This document shows positions 52,536 to 62,300 of a stretch of 64,000 bases of DNA, one piece after another. The position numbers and the translations under genes are program-made. Position 1 is the first letter of the stretch, and every line of letters begins with the position of its first letter. The stretch is from an uncultured Alphaproteobacteria bacterium (GTDB lineage Bacteria > Pseudomonadota > Alphaproteobacteria > UBA11222), in contig CAMYID010000015.1 in the NCBI GenBank assembly GCA_947258435.1, forward strand, positions 1 through 64,000, given 5' to 3'. The notes below the pieces were generated by a model. The model was not told the DNA's origin, ran no database searches, and worked only from the letters and a program-made list of their open reading frames with translations.

Positions 52536-53302
52536 TGCCCGAATATTTGCGACTTGGGGTGAATATCGATCATGTCGCCACAATTCGTAATGCCCGTGGC
52601 GGGAGACATCCCGATCCCGTGCGAGCAGCGCGGCTTGCGGTCGCGGCGGGCGCGGATGGTATCACCGCGCATCTGCGCGAGGATCGGCGGCATATTTCCG
52701 ACGAGGATATTGTCCGGCTTACCCGTGACATTGATGTGCCCCTTAATCTGGAATGCGCGCCAACGCCCGAGATGCTGGATATCGCATTGCGTCACCGGCC
52801 GCATGCGGTTTGCCTTGTGCCCGAAAAACGTGAGGAGAAAACCACGGAAGGCGGGCTTGATGTCGCCGCGCAGGGCAATCAGCTTAGCCCGTTCGTACGA
52901 CAACTGAACGAGGCGGGGATCAGGGTGTCGCTGTTCATCAATCCGGATTTGCGGCAGGTGGAGGCGGCGAAACAGGTCGGTGCAGCGGTTATAGAGTTGC
53001 ATGCGGGCAGCTATTGCGAGGCAGTGATTGCGGGCGATCATGCCGCTGCTGCGGCCGAACTTGCCCTGCATTATGACGCAGCGCTCGCTGCGGCGGGGTG
53101 CGGGCTTGAAGTGCATGCGGGACATGGGATCAGTTTCGATACGGTCGCGGAATTTGCCGCAGTTCCGCAGGTGGTGGAACTCAATATCGGTCATTTTCTC
53201 ATCGGTGAGGCGATATTCAGCGGGCTTGATTCCGCAATTCGCCGGATGCGCGGCCTGATGGATCAGGCGCGTGCCGAGCGGCTGGGCGCACGTGGCGCCT
53301 AG
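52535..53302 (+). CDS. pdxJ: Pyridoxine 5'-phosphate synthase
   Basis: TIM-barrel enzyme of vitamin B6 synthesis (deoxyxylulose-dependent route), 255 residues. Motifs RLGVNIDHVATIRNARGG, DGITAHLREDRRHI, LNLECAP, CLVPEKREEKTTEGGLD and ELHAGSYCE with HAGHGISFDTV. ATG 52535 follows CAGGAG at 4 bases and overlaps the DUF2062 stop; the TTG just before is rejected. Followed 27 bases later by acpS. Confidence 0.96.
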   Translation: MPEYLRLGVNIDHVATIRNARGGRHPDPVRAARLAVAAGADGITAHLREDRRHISDEDIVRLTRDIDVPLNLECAPTPEMLDIALRHRPHAVCLVPEKREEKTTEGGLDVAAQGNQLSPFVRQLNEAGIRVSLFINPDLRQVEAAKQVGAAVIELHAGSYCEAVIAGDHAAAAAELALHYDAALAAAGCGLEVHAGHGISFDTVAEFAAVPQVVELNIGHFLIGEAIFSGLDSAIRRMRGLMDQARAERLGARGA

Positions 53303-53329
53303 TTGCGGCACCGGTCTGCGGCACCCGGC

Positions 53330-53743
53330 ATGATCGTCCTTGGGCTTGGCAATGATCTGATTGATATCAGACGAATCGAAAAAACGCTGGACCGTTTCGG
53401 CGAACGATTTACCCATCGTATTTATACTGAAACCGAGCGTCAGCGCTCTGACAGGCGGCACAATCGCGCGGCAAGCTACGCCAAGCGGTTTGCCGCAAAA
53501 GAGGCCTGCTCAAAAGCGTTGGGGACCGGGTTTCGCCGTGGTGTCTACTGGCGGGATCTGGGGGTTGCCAATCTGCGCTCAGGCAAACCGACGATGGTGT
53601 TGACGGGTGGCGCGCAGCTTCGTCTGGCCGAGCTTACGCCAGAGGGCTTTCGGGCGCAGATTGACCTGACGATTACCGATGACTTTCCGCTGGCGCAGGC
53701 AATTGTGCTGATCACGGCTGTGCCGCACGATTTGCAGATTTGA
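53330..53743 (+). CDS. acpS: Holo-acyl carrier protein synthase
   Basis: 4'-phosphopantetheinyl transferase of fatty-acid synthesis, 137 residues. Mg ligands Asp9 (GLGNDLIDI) and Glu58 ([12 protein letters not shown]); the RFAAKEA motif and the GGVYWRDL-like segment are standard. ATG 53330 is the start of the family sequence [20 protein letters not shown]; the 9-residue longer frame is rejected. Follows pdxJ in the usual alphaproteobacterial order. Confidence 0.96.
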   Translation: MIVLGLGNDLIDIRRIEKTLDRFGERFTHRIYTETERQRSDRRHNRAASYAKRFAAKEACSKALGTGFRRGVYWRDLGVANLRSGKPTMVLTGGAQLRLAELTPEGFRAQIDLTITDDFPLAQAIVLITAVPHDLQI

Positions 53744-53859
53744 CGCAGGGTGCGGCCGGGCTGCTGTTCCCGGTTTGCTTGACAGTCATAATGGGAGATG
53801 ATTGAAGCACGCAGCAGGATCTCCCTGCCCTTCTTGCGCGCATTCGGATCAGTGAGTTT

Positions 53860-54618
53860 ATGACAGCGAAAAAAAACTCCGGTGAATTTCTGGAAAACGT
53901 CAAAACAATTCTTTATGCGCTTGTGATTGCGCTGCTGATCCGGACGTTTTTGTTCCAGCCGTTCAATATTCCCTCAGGCTCGATGATCCCCACATTACTT
54001 GTCGGGGATTATCTTTTTGTCTCGAAATTCGCCTATGGCTACAGCCGCCATTCCTTTCCCTTCAGTTTTGTTCCGATGGAGGGGCGTATCTGGGGCAGCA
54101 TGCCGGAGCGGGGCGATGTCGCTGTTTTCAAGCTGCCGTCCGATAACAGCACGGACTATATCAAACGGGTCGTCGGCCTGCCGGGCGACAGGATCCAGAT
54201 GCGTGAGGGGAAGCTGTTTGTCAATGGCAAGCCGGCGGAACAGAAGACAGCGCCTGATTATGTGCAAAAGGGGCCGCGCGGTGGCGTTCGACGGGTCCGT
54301 CAGTTTACGGAAACACTGCCCAACGGAGCAAGCTACAATACTCTTGATCTGGTGCGAAACGGGCCGGTCGACAATACAGGTGTATTTGTCGTGCCGGCGG
54401 GGCATCTATTTGCGATCGGTGATAACCGGGACAATTCGAGCGACAGCCGGGTGACGGTTGGCGGTGTTGGCTTTATCCCCATTGAAAATCTTGTCGGGCG
54501 CGCGGAGATTATCTTCTTCTCGACCGACGGCTCGGCGCGGTTGTGGCAGTTCTGGCGCTGGTTCCAGGCGACGCGCTTTGAGCGGATTTTTCAGTCGGTC
54601 GGGACGGGGCAGGACTAG
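53860..54618 (+). CDS. lepB: Signal peptidase I
   Basis: Membrane serine protease that removes signal peptides, 252 residues. Short cytoplasmic N-terminus, one membrane helix (15-34), then catalytic Ser41 (SGSMIPTL) and Lys102 (DYIKRVVGLPGD), and the box E GDNRDNSSDSR. It is the only signal peptidase in the window. Followed by rnc, with rnc's likely start lying 5 bases past the stop. Confidence 0.96.
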   Translation: MTAKKNSGEFLENVKTILYALVIALLIRTFLFQPFNIPSGSMIPTLLVGDYLFVSKFAYGYSRHSFPFSFVPMEGRIWGSMPERGDVAVFKLPSDNSTDYIKRVVGLPGDRIQMREGKLFVNGKPAEQKTAPDYVQKGPRGGVRRVRQFTETLPNGASYNTLDLVRNGPVDNTGVFVVPAGHLFAIGDNRDNSSDSRVTVGGVGFIPIENLVGRAEIIFFSTDGSARLWQFWRWFQATRFERIFQSVGTGQD

Positions 54619-54622
54619 TTTC

Positions 54623-55321
54623 TTGGCCAGGTCTGTACAGAACAAAGACATCAGCGCACTGGAACGGCAGCTTCAGTACAATTTCACCGATCAACGGCTG
54701 TTGACGACCGCGCTGACCCATTCAAGTGTCGCGCCTGATTTCGCGCGCAACTATCAGCGGCTAGAGTTTCTTGGAGACCGGGTGCTCGCACTGATCGTTG
54801 CGGATCTGCTGATGCGACATTACCCGCACGCCGCGGAAGGGGAGCTTGCGCCGCGGCTGAATGCGCTGGTGCAGAAGCAGACATGTGCCGATATCGCCCG
54901 GCAGATTGCACTTGGCCCCTGGCTGCGGATGAGCGAGGGGGAGGCCGCGAATGGCGGTCGTGAAAAAGATGCAATTCTGGGCGATGTCTGCGAGGCGCTG
55001 ATCGGCGCGCTTTATCTCGACGGGGGGGAGGTGGCGGCAAGGCAGTTCGTCAGCCGTCTGTGGCAGCCGCGTGTCAGTCTGCTGGTGGATGCGCCGGTCG
55101 ATCCGAAATCTGCGTTGCAGGAATGGAGCCAGGCACGCCGGCTCGGCACGCCCGACTATATGCTGGTCGGCCGGGAAGGCCCCGATCATGCGCCTGAATT
55201 CCTGGTTGAGGTTCAATTGCCCGGTCTGAAGGCGGCACGGGGTCGCGGCAGTTCAAAACGTGAAGCCGAACGTGATGCGGCGGCGGCACTGCTGGCCAGC
55301 GTCGCGGACGCGAAAGGATAG
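54623..55321 (+). CDS. rnc: Ribonuclease III
   Basis: Double-strand-specific RNase, 232 residues. Signature RLEFLGDRVL (46-55), with Glu48 and Asp52, and GDVCEALIGALYLDGG; C-terminal dsRNA-binding domain about 155-230 with SKREAERDAAAALL. Start TTG 54623: no ATG or GTG gives the family N-terminus, and AGGACTAGTTTC precedes it. Longer frames run back through lepB. rnc and era are the usual pair. Confidence 0.93.
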   Translation: MARSVQNKDISALERQLQYNFTDQRLLTTALTHSSVAPDFARNYQRLEFLGDRVLALIVADLLMRHYPHAAEGELAPRLNALVQKQTCADIARQIALGPWLRMSEGEAANGGREKDAILGDVCEALIGALYLDGGEVAARQFVSRLWQPRVSLLVDAPVDPKSALQEWSQARRLGTPDYMLVGREGPDHAPEFLVEVQLPGLKAARGRGSSKREAERDAAAALLASVADAKG

Positions 55322-55327
55322 ATCATC

Positions 55328-56245
55328 ATGGATGACGCGCAGCAAAAAGCGCCGCCGCATTGTGGATTTGTTGCCCTGATCGGCCCGACCAATGCCGGCA
55401 AGTCGACACTGCTTAATCAGGCGGTCGGCGCCAAGCTGTCCATCGTGACCCATAAGGTGCAGACGACCCGCTTCCGGGTTCGCGGTATCGCGGTCCGCGA
55501 CGCGGCGCAGATCATATTTGTCGACACGCCGGGAATATTCAAACCCCGCCGCCGGCTGGACCGTGCCATGGTCGATGCGGCCTGGGGCGGCGCGCGGGAG
55601 GCCGATCTTATCGTATTGGTGAACGATGCGGAACGGGGCCTGACCGATGATGCGGCAGCGATTGCGCGGGGGCTGGCCGATGCCGGCAGACGCGCAATCC
55701 TTGCCCTGAACAAGGTCGATCTGGTCAGGCGGGAGAATTTGCTGGCGCTGACAGATGCATTCCGCGCATTCGATATCTTCGATGCGGTATTCATGATCTC
55801 CGCCGAAAGCGGCGATGGCGTTGCGCAACTGCTCGATGATATCGCCGGCCGATTGCCGGCGGGGCCGTGGCTTTATCCCGAAGATCAGCTGTCTGACATC
55901 ACCGAACGGCTGATGGCGGCCGAGATTACCCGGGAGAAGCTCTATTTACGGCTGCATCAGGAATTACCCTATGATTCGACGGTGGAGACCGAAGCCTGGG
56001 AGCGGCAGAAAAATGGCAGTGTCCGTGTCTCGCAGGTTATCTATGTGCGCCGCGACAGCCAGAAACCCATCGTGCTGGGCAAGCGCGGCCAGACCATCAA
56101 GCAGATCGGGGCCGTCGCGCGCGCGGAAATGGCGGAGACTTTCGGCTGCCCCATCCACCTGTTTCTGTTTGTGAAGGTCAGCGGGCGGTGGGTGGACGAT
56201 CCGGAGCGTTACCGGGAAATCGGGCTTGATTTCGGCACGAAATAG
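55328..56245 (+). CDS. era: Era GTPase
   Basis: GTPase for 30S ribosome maturation, 305 residues. G1 GPTNAGKST (19-27), switch region with VTHKVQTTRFRVRGI, G3 DTPG, G4 NKVD, then a C-terminal KH domain (GKRGQTIKQIG). ATG 55328 lies 6 bases after the rnc stop. Conserved rnc-era-recO order. Confidence 0.97.
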   Translation: MDDAQQKAPPHCGFVALIGPTNAGKSTLLNQAVGAKLSIVTHKVQTTRFRVRGIAVRDAAQIIFVDTPGIFKPRRRLDRAMVDAAWGGAREADLIVLVNDAERGLTDDAAAIARGLADAGRRAILALNKVDLVRRENLLALTDAFRAFDIFDAVFMISAESGDGVAQLLDDIAGRLPAGPWLYPEDQLSDITERLMAAEITREKLYLRLHQELPYDSTVETEAWERQKNGSVRVSQVIYVRRDSQKPIVLGKRGQTIKQIGAVARAEMAETFGCPIHLFLFVKVSGRWVDDPERYREIGLDFGTK

Positions 56246-56312
56246 CCTTGCGATAGCCCGCTTCGGACCGTTCTGCTAGAATATCGCTCACTGGATTTAC
56301 GGAGTTTGAAAT

Positions 56313-56501
56313 ATGCGTTTGCTTATTGCGATTTTTGTCCCTTTTCTGCTGTTTTTCACGATCGGCCGCCCAGTGGCCGGGATTATCTGTCTGATTCTGC
56401 AACTGACAGTGATCGGCTGGATTCCGGCGGCTCTTTGGGCGGTCTATGCGCTCAGCCAGTATAATACGGATCAGAAAATCAGCGACCTGCAGGATAATTG
56501 A
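56313..56501 (+). CDS. YqaE/Pmp3-family small membrane protein
   Basis: 62 residues with two hydrophobic helices (about 3-19 and 21-47) and the PIGRPVAGIICLILQLTVIGW-like core of Pmp3/YqaE proteins in two pieces (FFTIGRPVAG, GIICLILQLTVIGWIPAAL), ending with a polar tail. The ATG follows CGGAGTTTGAAAT. Its position between era and recO recurs in alphaproteobacteria. Role unknown; related proteins are stress-linked. Confidence 0.8.
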   Translation: MRLLIAIFVPFLLFFTIGRPVAGIICLILQLTVIGWIPAALWAVYALSQYNTDQKISDLQDN

Positions 56502-56523
56502 ATGACAGATCCCCACCGCGCCG

Positions 56524-57273
56524 ATGGAATGGTCTGAGGAAGGGATTATTCTGGCGACCCGGCCGCATGGTGAGGCGGCTGCGATTATCGACGTGCTGAC
56601 CCGCGGGCATGGGCGTCATGCGGGGCTGGTACGTGGGGGCAATGCTCGCCGTTTGCGATCGGTTATCGAGCCTGGCAATCAGGTACATGTGCGTTGGCGC
56701 GCGCGGCTGGCCGACCATCTGGGCACTTTCACCGTGGAGCCGGTATTCAATCGCGCCGCGGCGCTGATCGGCGATCCGTTAAAGCTTGCGGGATTGACGA
56801 GCGCCTGCGCGCTGGCGCAATTAAGCCTTCCCGAACGCGCGCCGCATCCGGCTGTCTATGATAGCCTTGGCTTGTTGCTCGACATGATGGCCGGGCTTGA
56901 CGAGTGGGGGGCGCTGCTTGTGCGGTGGGAGCTTGGCCTGCTCGAAACGCTGGGGTTCGGCCTTGATTTAAGCAAATGCGCGGCCACCGGCAGTCCGGAG
57001 GCGCTTGTCTATGTTTCGCCGCGGACCGGGCGGGCGGTCAGTCGCACCGCCGGTGAACCCTATCAGGACAGATTGTTGCCATTGCCGCCCTTTCTGCTGG
57101 GCGCGCAGATGGCGGCAGAACCACCCACCAGGCGCGAAGTTGACGATGGGCTTGCCTTGACCGGCTTTTTCCTGTCGCGATACCTGCTTGAGCCGCAGGG
57201 CAAGAAAATGCCGCCGGCGCGCTACCGGCTGCGCGAGCGGCTTGGTAAATCGCCGAAAAATCTTCCCCGCTGA
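56524..57273 (+). CDS. recO: DNA repair protein RecO
   Basis: Recombination mediator that loads RecA, 249 residues. OB-fold N-terminus [20 protein letters not shown] (residues 1-20) with [18 protein letters not shown], then a helical domain. No zinc motif of the longer RecO types is seen. Begins 22 bases after the YqaE-like gene. Confidence 0.94.
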   Translation: MEWSEEGIILATRPHGEAAAIIDVLTRGHGRHAGLVRGGNARRLRSVIEPGNQVHVRWRARLADHLGTFTVEPVFNRAAALIGDPLKLAGLTSACALAQLSLPERAPHPAVYDSLGLLLDMMAGLDEWGALLVRWELGLLETLGFGLDLSKCAATGSPEALVYVSPRTGRAVSRTAGEPYQDRLLPLPPFLLGAQMAAEPPTRREVDDGLALTGFFLSRYLLEPQGKKMPPARYRLRERLGKSPKNLPR

Positions 57274-57320
57274 CGGCTTGGTGGGTGCGGTTTTCAATCG
57301 CGGGTGTTATAAGCGCTGCC

Positions 57321-59549
57321 ATGAGTGACGCTCCCGCACAGACTGCAGAAATCATCGATACACCGTTACGCGACGCATTGTCCGAGCGCTATCTGTCCTA
57401 TGCGTTGTCGACGATCATGCACCGCGCTTTGCCCGATGTACGCGACGGGCTGAAGCCGGTTCACCGGCGGCTGCTGTTTGCGATGCGGCAGCTCAAGCTT
57501 GATCCTGATTCAGGTTTCAAGAAATCGGCGCGGGTGGTCGGCGATGTTATCGGCAAGTTTCATCCGCATGGGGATCAGGCGGTCTATGATGCGCTTGTCC
57601 GGCTGGCGCAGGAATTTTCCGTTCGCTATCCCCTGATCGACGGGCAGGGGAATTTCGGTAATATCGACGGCGATAATGCGGCGGCCATGCGATACACCGA
57701 ATCGCGCCTGACCGAGGTCGCGCAGGCGCTGCTTGACGGCATTGATGAGGATGCGGTCGATTTTCGCGAAACCTATGACGGGGAGGAGGAGGAGCCGGTC
57801 GTCCTGCCTGGTGCCTTCCCCAATCTGCTTGCAAACGGGGCAAATGGTATTGCGGTGGGCATGGCGACAAGCATCCCGCCGCATAATGCCGCCGAATTAT
57901 GCGGCGCGGCGCTGCATCTGATCCGGCATCCCAATGCGGGCACCGAAAAGCTGATGAGTTTCGTGCAGGGGCCCGATTTTCCAACCGGCGGGGTGATTGT
58001 TGAAACCGCGCAATCGATGGCGGAAGCCTATGCCACGGGCCGGGGCGGTTTCCGGGTGCGGGCCAGATGGGAAACAGAAAATACCGGTCGTGGCGGCTAT
58101 CGGATCATTATCACCGAAATTCCCTATCAGGTGCAGAAAGCGAAGCTGATTGAGCGGGTTGCTGACCTGATTGCGGCCAGGAAACTGCCACTGCTTGGCG
58201 ATATTCGCGACGAATCGGCGGAGGATGTGCGGATTGTTCTGGAACCGCGCAGCCGTTCGGTCGAGGCGGAACTGCTGATGGAGCAGATGTTCCGTGCGAC
58301 CGATCTGGAAAGCCGTATCGCGCTGAATCTGAATGTACTGGATGCGGATAATACGCCACGTGTGATGTCGCTGCGTGACGCGTTGCTGGCATTCCTTGAG
58401 CACCGCAAGCAGGTGCTGCTGCGCAGATCCCGGTTCCGGCTGAACAGGATCGAGAACCGGCTGGAGGTTCTTGCCGGCTACATTGTGACGTTCCTCAATC
58501 TCGATGAGGTCATCCGCATTATCCGCGAGGAAGACGAGCCAAAGCGCGAACTGATGCAGACCTTTGATCTGAGCGCGGTGCAGGCGGATGCCATTCTCGA
58601 TATGCGGCTGCGCTCGCTGCGCAAGCTTGAGGAGATGGAGCTGCGGCGCGAACATGCACGGCTGTCTGAGGAGCGCGATACTCTGATCGAACTGCTGCGG
58701 TCCGAAGAGCTGCAATGGAGTGCCATCAGCGAACAGCTGCGCCATACGCGCGACCAGTTTGGCCCCAAGACCCCGCTTGGGCGGCGGCGCACGGACTTTG
58801 CGCAGGCGCCTGCGGTGAGTGAGGTGCCGATCGAGGCGATGGTCGAGAAAGAGCCGATTACCGTCATCTGTTCCGAGAAGGGTTGGGTCCGGGCGATGAA
58901 GGGGCATATCTCCCCCGATACCGATATCAAATATAAGGATGGGGATCGCGGGGCTTATTGGCTGCATGCGGAAACTACCGACAAACTGCTTGTTTTTGGC
59001 ACCAACGGCCGCTTTTACACGCTCGGCTGCGATAAGTTGCCCGGCGGACGCGGGCATGGGGAGCCAATCCGCCTGATGGTCGATCTGGGCAATGATTCGG
59101 ATATTGCGGCCCTGTTTGTGCACCGCCCGGACGGCGTTCTGCTCATTGCCGCAAGTGATGGCCGGGGTTTTCTTGTCAGGCAGGCGGATGTGATCGCTGC
59201 GACCCGCACGGGCAAGCAGGTGCTCAATCTTGCGGGTGGGGCCGAGGCGGTGCTGTGCCGTGAGGCGGAAGGCGACAGGGTCGCTGTGATTGGCGAGAAC
59301 AGAAAGTTGCTTATATTCGCGCGCGACGAGTTGCCGGAGATGACGCGCGGGCGCGGGGTGATTCTGCAACGCTATAAAGATGGCGGTTTGAGCGATGCGA
59401 GGCTGTTCCACGCGGATCAGGGATTAAGCTGGCAGGACCGGGCAGGGCGGGTGCATCAGCAGGAAGATTACGCGGAATGGCAGGGTAAACGGGCCCAGGC
59501 CGGCCGCGCCGCGCCACGGGGTTTTCCGCGCAGTAACAGGTTTTCCTGA
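57321..59549 (+). CDS. parC: DNA topoisomerase IV subunit A
   Basis: Decatenating topoisomerase subunit, 742 residues. Catalytic Tyr125 ([10 protein letters not shown]), [10 protein letters not shown] at 81-90 and [13 protein letters not shown] at 40-52 are present, as is the C-terminal beta-pinwheel (from about 500). ATG 57321 is the family start ([20 protein letters not shown]); the 12 upstream codons are rejected. Distinguished from GyrA by the absence of the GyrA box, though by reading only. The end of the core block. Confidence 0.95.
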   Translation: MSDAPAQTAEIIDTPLRDALSERYLSYALSTIMHRALPDVRDGLKPVHRRLLFAMRQLKLDPDSGFKKSARVVGDVIGKFHPHGDQAVYDALVRLAQEFSVRYPLIDGQGNFGNIDGDNAAAMRYTESRLTEVAQALLDGIDEDAVDFRETYDGEEEEPVVLPGAFPNLLANGANGIAVGMATSIPPHNAAELCGAALHLIRHPNAGTEKLMSFVQGPDFPTGGVIVETAQSMAEAYATGRGGFRVRARWETENTGRGGYRIIITEIPYQVQKAKLIERVADLIAARKLPLLGDIRDESAEDVRIVLEPRSRSVEAELLMEQMFRATDLESRIALNLNVLDADNTPRVMSLRDALLAFLEHRKQVLLRRSRFRLNRIENRLEVLAGYIVTFLNLDEVIRIIREEDEPKRELMQTFDLSAVQADAILDMRLRSLRKLEEMELRREHARLSEERDTLIELLRSEELQWSAISEQLRHTRDQFGPKTPLGRRRTDFAQAPAVSEVPIEAMVEKEPITVICSEKGWVRAMKGHISPDTDIKYKDGDRGAYWLHAETTDKLLVFGTNGRFYTLGCDKLPGGRGHGEPIRLMVDLGNDSDIAALFVHRPDGVLLIAASDGRGFLVRQADVIAATRTGKQVLNLAGGAEAVLCREAEGDRVAVIGENRKLLIFARDELPEMTRGRGVILQRYKDGGLSDARLFHADQGLSWQDRAGRVHQQEDYAEWQGKRAQAGRAAPRGFPRSNRFS

Positions 59550-59600
59550 TGATTTCCGGCCGGCTTCGCCCGTGCGTGGCCGGCGGTTGGCGGCGCGTTT

Positions 59601-60104
59601 CTATTTGGTTTCCGTTCGGAAGCTCACCCGGTCCTCATAACCCCAGTAACGGTAAATGAGGATATAGCGGCTGTCTGTATCGAATCTTGCCGCCTCCAGC
59701 GCGATGTCGATCTGTTCCTTTGCGATATCGCCGGGATTGAGATAGGCGTTCATGATCATTTGCGCGCAAGGCTCTTTCTCCTTCGACTGGACGAAATCAC
59801 CATCCGTCGTTGTCACGAACCAGCGAAACACCTCGCACGGGTTGGGCGCTTCCAGCCCGACAGGTTCGTCCGTATTGTTCTTGATTTTCGCGACGATGGG
59901 CAAGAATGCGATGGGATCGGCAGGGTCGATCATCACCGAGCGCGGTGTTTCAACCTCTACCGCGATCGGAGCGGTATTGAAGATGAACTCACTGCGTCCC
60001 ACCGCGTAGCCGACCGCGACAATCAGCGCAAGCCAGAGCAGCGTGCGGCCCATCCATTGTCTGATCAGGCTGCGTTGGGGCTGATTGGGGTTAAACAGGG
60101 CCAC
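59601..60104 (-). CDS. Membrane-anchored hypothetical protein
   Basis: 167 residues, unrecognised. One N-terminal helix (about 18-38, TLLWLALIVAVGYAVGRSEF), then a beta-sandwich-looking periplasmic part with ITVKVKNNTDEP-like content (IVAKIKNNTDEPVGLEAPNP) and two Cys in NPCEVFRW and KEPCAQM that could pair in the periplasm. The second half is a QIDIALEAARFDTDSRYILI strand pair. It is converging with parC and lies 39 bases downstream of the TRAP operon; no known domain. Confidence 0.6.
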   Translation of the reverse strand: MALFNPNQPQRSLIRQWMGRTLLWLALIVAVGYAVGRSEFIFNTAPIAVEVETPRSVMIDPADPIAFLPIVAKIKNNTDEPVGLEAPNPCEVFRWFVTTTDGDFVQSKEKEPCAQMIMNAYLNPGDIAKEQIDIALEAARFDTDSRYILIYRYWGYEDRVSFRTETK

Positions 60105-60143
60105 ATAAACTCCTTACCGGGCCGGACAAGGGATGTTGCCCGG

Positions 60144-61721
60144 CTAGCCGAAAATGATCGATGGCAGCCATAATGCGATTTGCGGGAAGAATGCAAGCAG
60201 GATAAGCGCCAGAAGCTGTATGGCAATAAATGGAATGACGCCGCGATAGATTTGCGAGGTGGCAACCTCCGGCGGTGCGACGCCGCGCAGATAAAACAGC
60301 GCGAAACCGAAAGGTGGCGTCAGAAAAGATGTCTGCAGATTGATCGCCATCATTACCCCAAGCCAGACAGGGTCAAGCCCCATGGCGAGCAGTACCGGCG
60401 CCACAAGCGGTACGACGATGAAGGTGATCTCGATGAAATCGAGGAAAAAGCCAAGCAGGAACATCACCGCCATCACCATCAGCATCGCGCCGATTGTACC
60501 GCCCGGTACAGCGGACAGAACAGCCTGTACCGCCTCATCGCCGCCAAGCCCGCGGAAAACCAGACTGAACAGCGCCGCCCCGATCAGGATGATGAAAACC
60601 ATGCTGGTGATTTCCATGGTATTGCGCGAAACCTCGCCAAGAATGTCGCGCTTGTGGGTGCGAATGAAGCAAACCGCCAGCCCCCATACAATGGCCAGGC
60701 ATGCAAGCCCGGCAAGTGCAATCCCAAACCAGCTCTCAGCCGGGATCTCGGGCCGGCTGAGCCGCAGATCGAATAACTGGGTCAGAAATGGCAGGGTCAG
60801 CAAGGCAATCAGTGCGATGTAAATCGGCGTGGCGCGGCGGGGATCAAGCCGCCATCCCGCAAGCAAGGTCGCCCCGATCGCGCCCACCGCGGCGGCCTCG
60901 GTCGGTGTGGCGATGCCGGTCAGGATCGACCCCAGCACGGTCAGGATCAGAATGACCGGCGGCATAAGCGAGCGGAAAATAATCGGATAAAGGCGCAGAC
61001 GCTGCTGGAACGGATTATCCTGCATGGGGATGGGTGGGGAGGTATGGGGGCGGAAAATCGCCATGCCGACCTGATAGGTCATATACAACCCGACAAGCAT
61101 CAGCCCCGGTATCAGCGCGCCGGCAAACAGATCCCCGACCGATACGGTTTCAGGGGAAAATATGCCCATATCGAGCTGTGCCTGCTGATAGGATGTGGAA
61201 ATCACATCGCCCAACAGCACAAGCACGATGGAGGGCGGAATGATCTGTCCCAATGTTCCCGCGGCGCAGATAGTGCCGCAGGCCAGTGCCGGATCATAAC
61301 CGCGCTTGAGCATTGTCGGCAGCGACAAAAGCCCCATTGTCACGACCGTTGCCCCGACTATGCCGGTGGAGGCGGCAAGCAACGCCCCGACAAATGAGAC
61401 GGATATGCCCAGCCCGCCATGCAGCGTGCCAAATAACTTGCTGACTGATTCCAGCAGATCCTCGGCGACTTTGGATCGCTCCAGCATGACCCCCATATAG
61501 ACAAATAGCGGCACCGCGAGCAGCACCTCATTTGTCATGACGCCAAAGATCCGGTGCGGCAGGAACTCGACAAATGAAAAGTCGAATACCCCAAGCAATG
61601 TACCGATACCCGCAAACAGCAAGGCGGAACCAGCCAGGGTAAAGGCCACCGGAAAACCGGCCATCAGAAAGCCGCAGGTGACCAGAAACATCAGCAGGTC
61701 AAGAATTTCGCGCAGTTCCAC
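60144..61721 (-). CDS. TRAP transporter large permease (DctM)
   Basis: 525-residue DctM, longer than the one at 16.2 kb by about 65 residues. Repeated helices, LFVYMGVMLERSKVAEDLL, IIPPSIVLVLLGD, IATPTEAAAVGAIGA and the C-terminal TSFLTPPFGFALFYLRGVA motif are all present. It has an insert of about 60 residues in the middle (about 300-360) not seen in the other copy. Start GTG 61721, 5 bases after the dctQ stop. It imports with the DctP below. Confidence 0.92.
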   Translation of the reverse strand: MELREILDLLMFLVTCGFLMAGFPVAFTLAGSALLFAGIGTLLGVFDFSFVEFLPHRIFGVMTNEVLLAVPLFVYMGVMLERSKVAEDLLESVSKLFGTLHGGLGISVSFVGALLAASTGIVGATVVTMGLLSLPTMLKRGYDPALACGTICAAGTLGQIIPPSIVLVLLGDVISTSYQQAQLDMGIFSPETVSVGDLFAGALIPGLMLVGLYMTYQVGMAIFRPHTSPPIPMQDNPFQQRLRLYPIIFRSLMPPVILILTVLGSILTGIATPTEAAAVGAIGATLLAGWRLDPRRATPIYIALIALLTLPFLTQLFDLRLSRPEIPAESWFGIALAGLACLAIVWGLAVCFIRTHKRDILGEVSRNTMEITSMVFIILIGAALFSLVFRGLGGDEAVQAVLSAVPGGTIGAMLMVMAVMFLLGFFLDFIEITFIVVPLVAPVLLAMGLDPVWLGVMMAINLQTSFLTPPFGFALFYLRGVAPPEVATSQIYRGVIPFIAIQLLALILLAFFPQIALWLPSIIFG

Positions 61722-61726
61722 AGCGA

Positions 61727-62242
61727 TCAGTCCGTCTTGCTGTAAAGTGCGACGAAGGCCCGCAAACCTTCTGCTATCGCCTGCAGCATCAGCAGCGTCG
61801 CAAATACAAGGATCATCGATTTCAACAGAAAGATCCCGGGAAGACCGCTTGTCTCACGCGATCCCTCCAGCACAGCCCAGCTGGCGGCGACATAGGGCCA
61901 GCCCATGACCCAGATGATAATACAGACAGGCAACAGAAAGCAGAGATTGCCAATCAGATTGATCAGCGCCTGATAGGTCTTCGACGCGCCGCGATAGAAA
62001 ATGTCGACACGCACATGACCGTCATAAAGCAGGGTATAGCCCGCACCCGCCATGAACAGAATTCCGAACATATACAATACGGATTCCTGTAACATCAGCG
62101 ATCCGACGCCAAATATATAGCGCAACCCGACCACAATGAACTGCGCCACGACAAGTAGCGTGGCAAGCCACGCCACAGTACGGCCGACACGGCGGTTAAC
62201 ACCGTCGACAAAACGCAAAACTCGGGTTACTGCCGGCAACAA
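61727..62242 (-). CDS. TRAP transporter small permease (DctQ)
   Basis: 171 residues, four helices; VRVDIFYRGASKTYQALINL follows the second helix as in DctQ family members. No ATG in frame; TTG 62242 follows CAGGGATGTCAAA at proper spacing. Middle gene of dctPQM (63392-60144). Confidence 0.87.
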   Translation of the reverse strand: MLPAVTRVLRFVDGVNRRVGRTVAWLATLLVVAQFIVVGLRYIFGVGSLMLQESVLYMFGILFMAGAGYTLLYDGHVRVDIFYRGASKTYQALINLIGNLCFLLPVCIIIWVMGWPYVAASWAVLEGSRETSGLPGIFLLKSMILVFATLLMLQAIAEGLRAFVALYSKTD

Positions 62243-62300
62243 TTTGACATCCCTGGATAAGTTGCGATGTTCCGCCTGACCGTCCGCCTATCGCGGTGTG

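Noticed and set aside
57897-59411. 504-codon minus-strand ORF
   Set aside because: Shadow of parC on the other strand, as expected from high-GC codon bias; parC is certain and this frame has no family signature.
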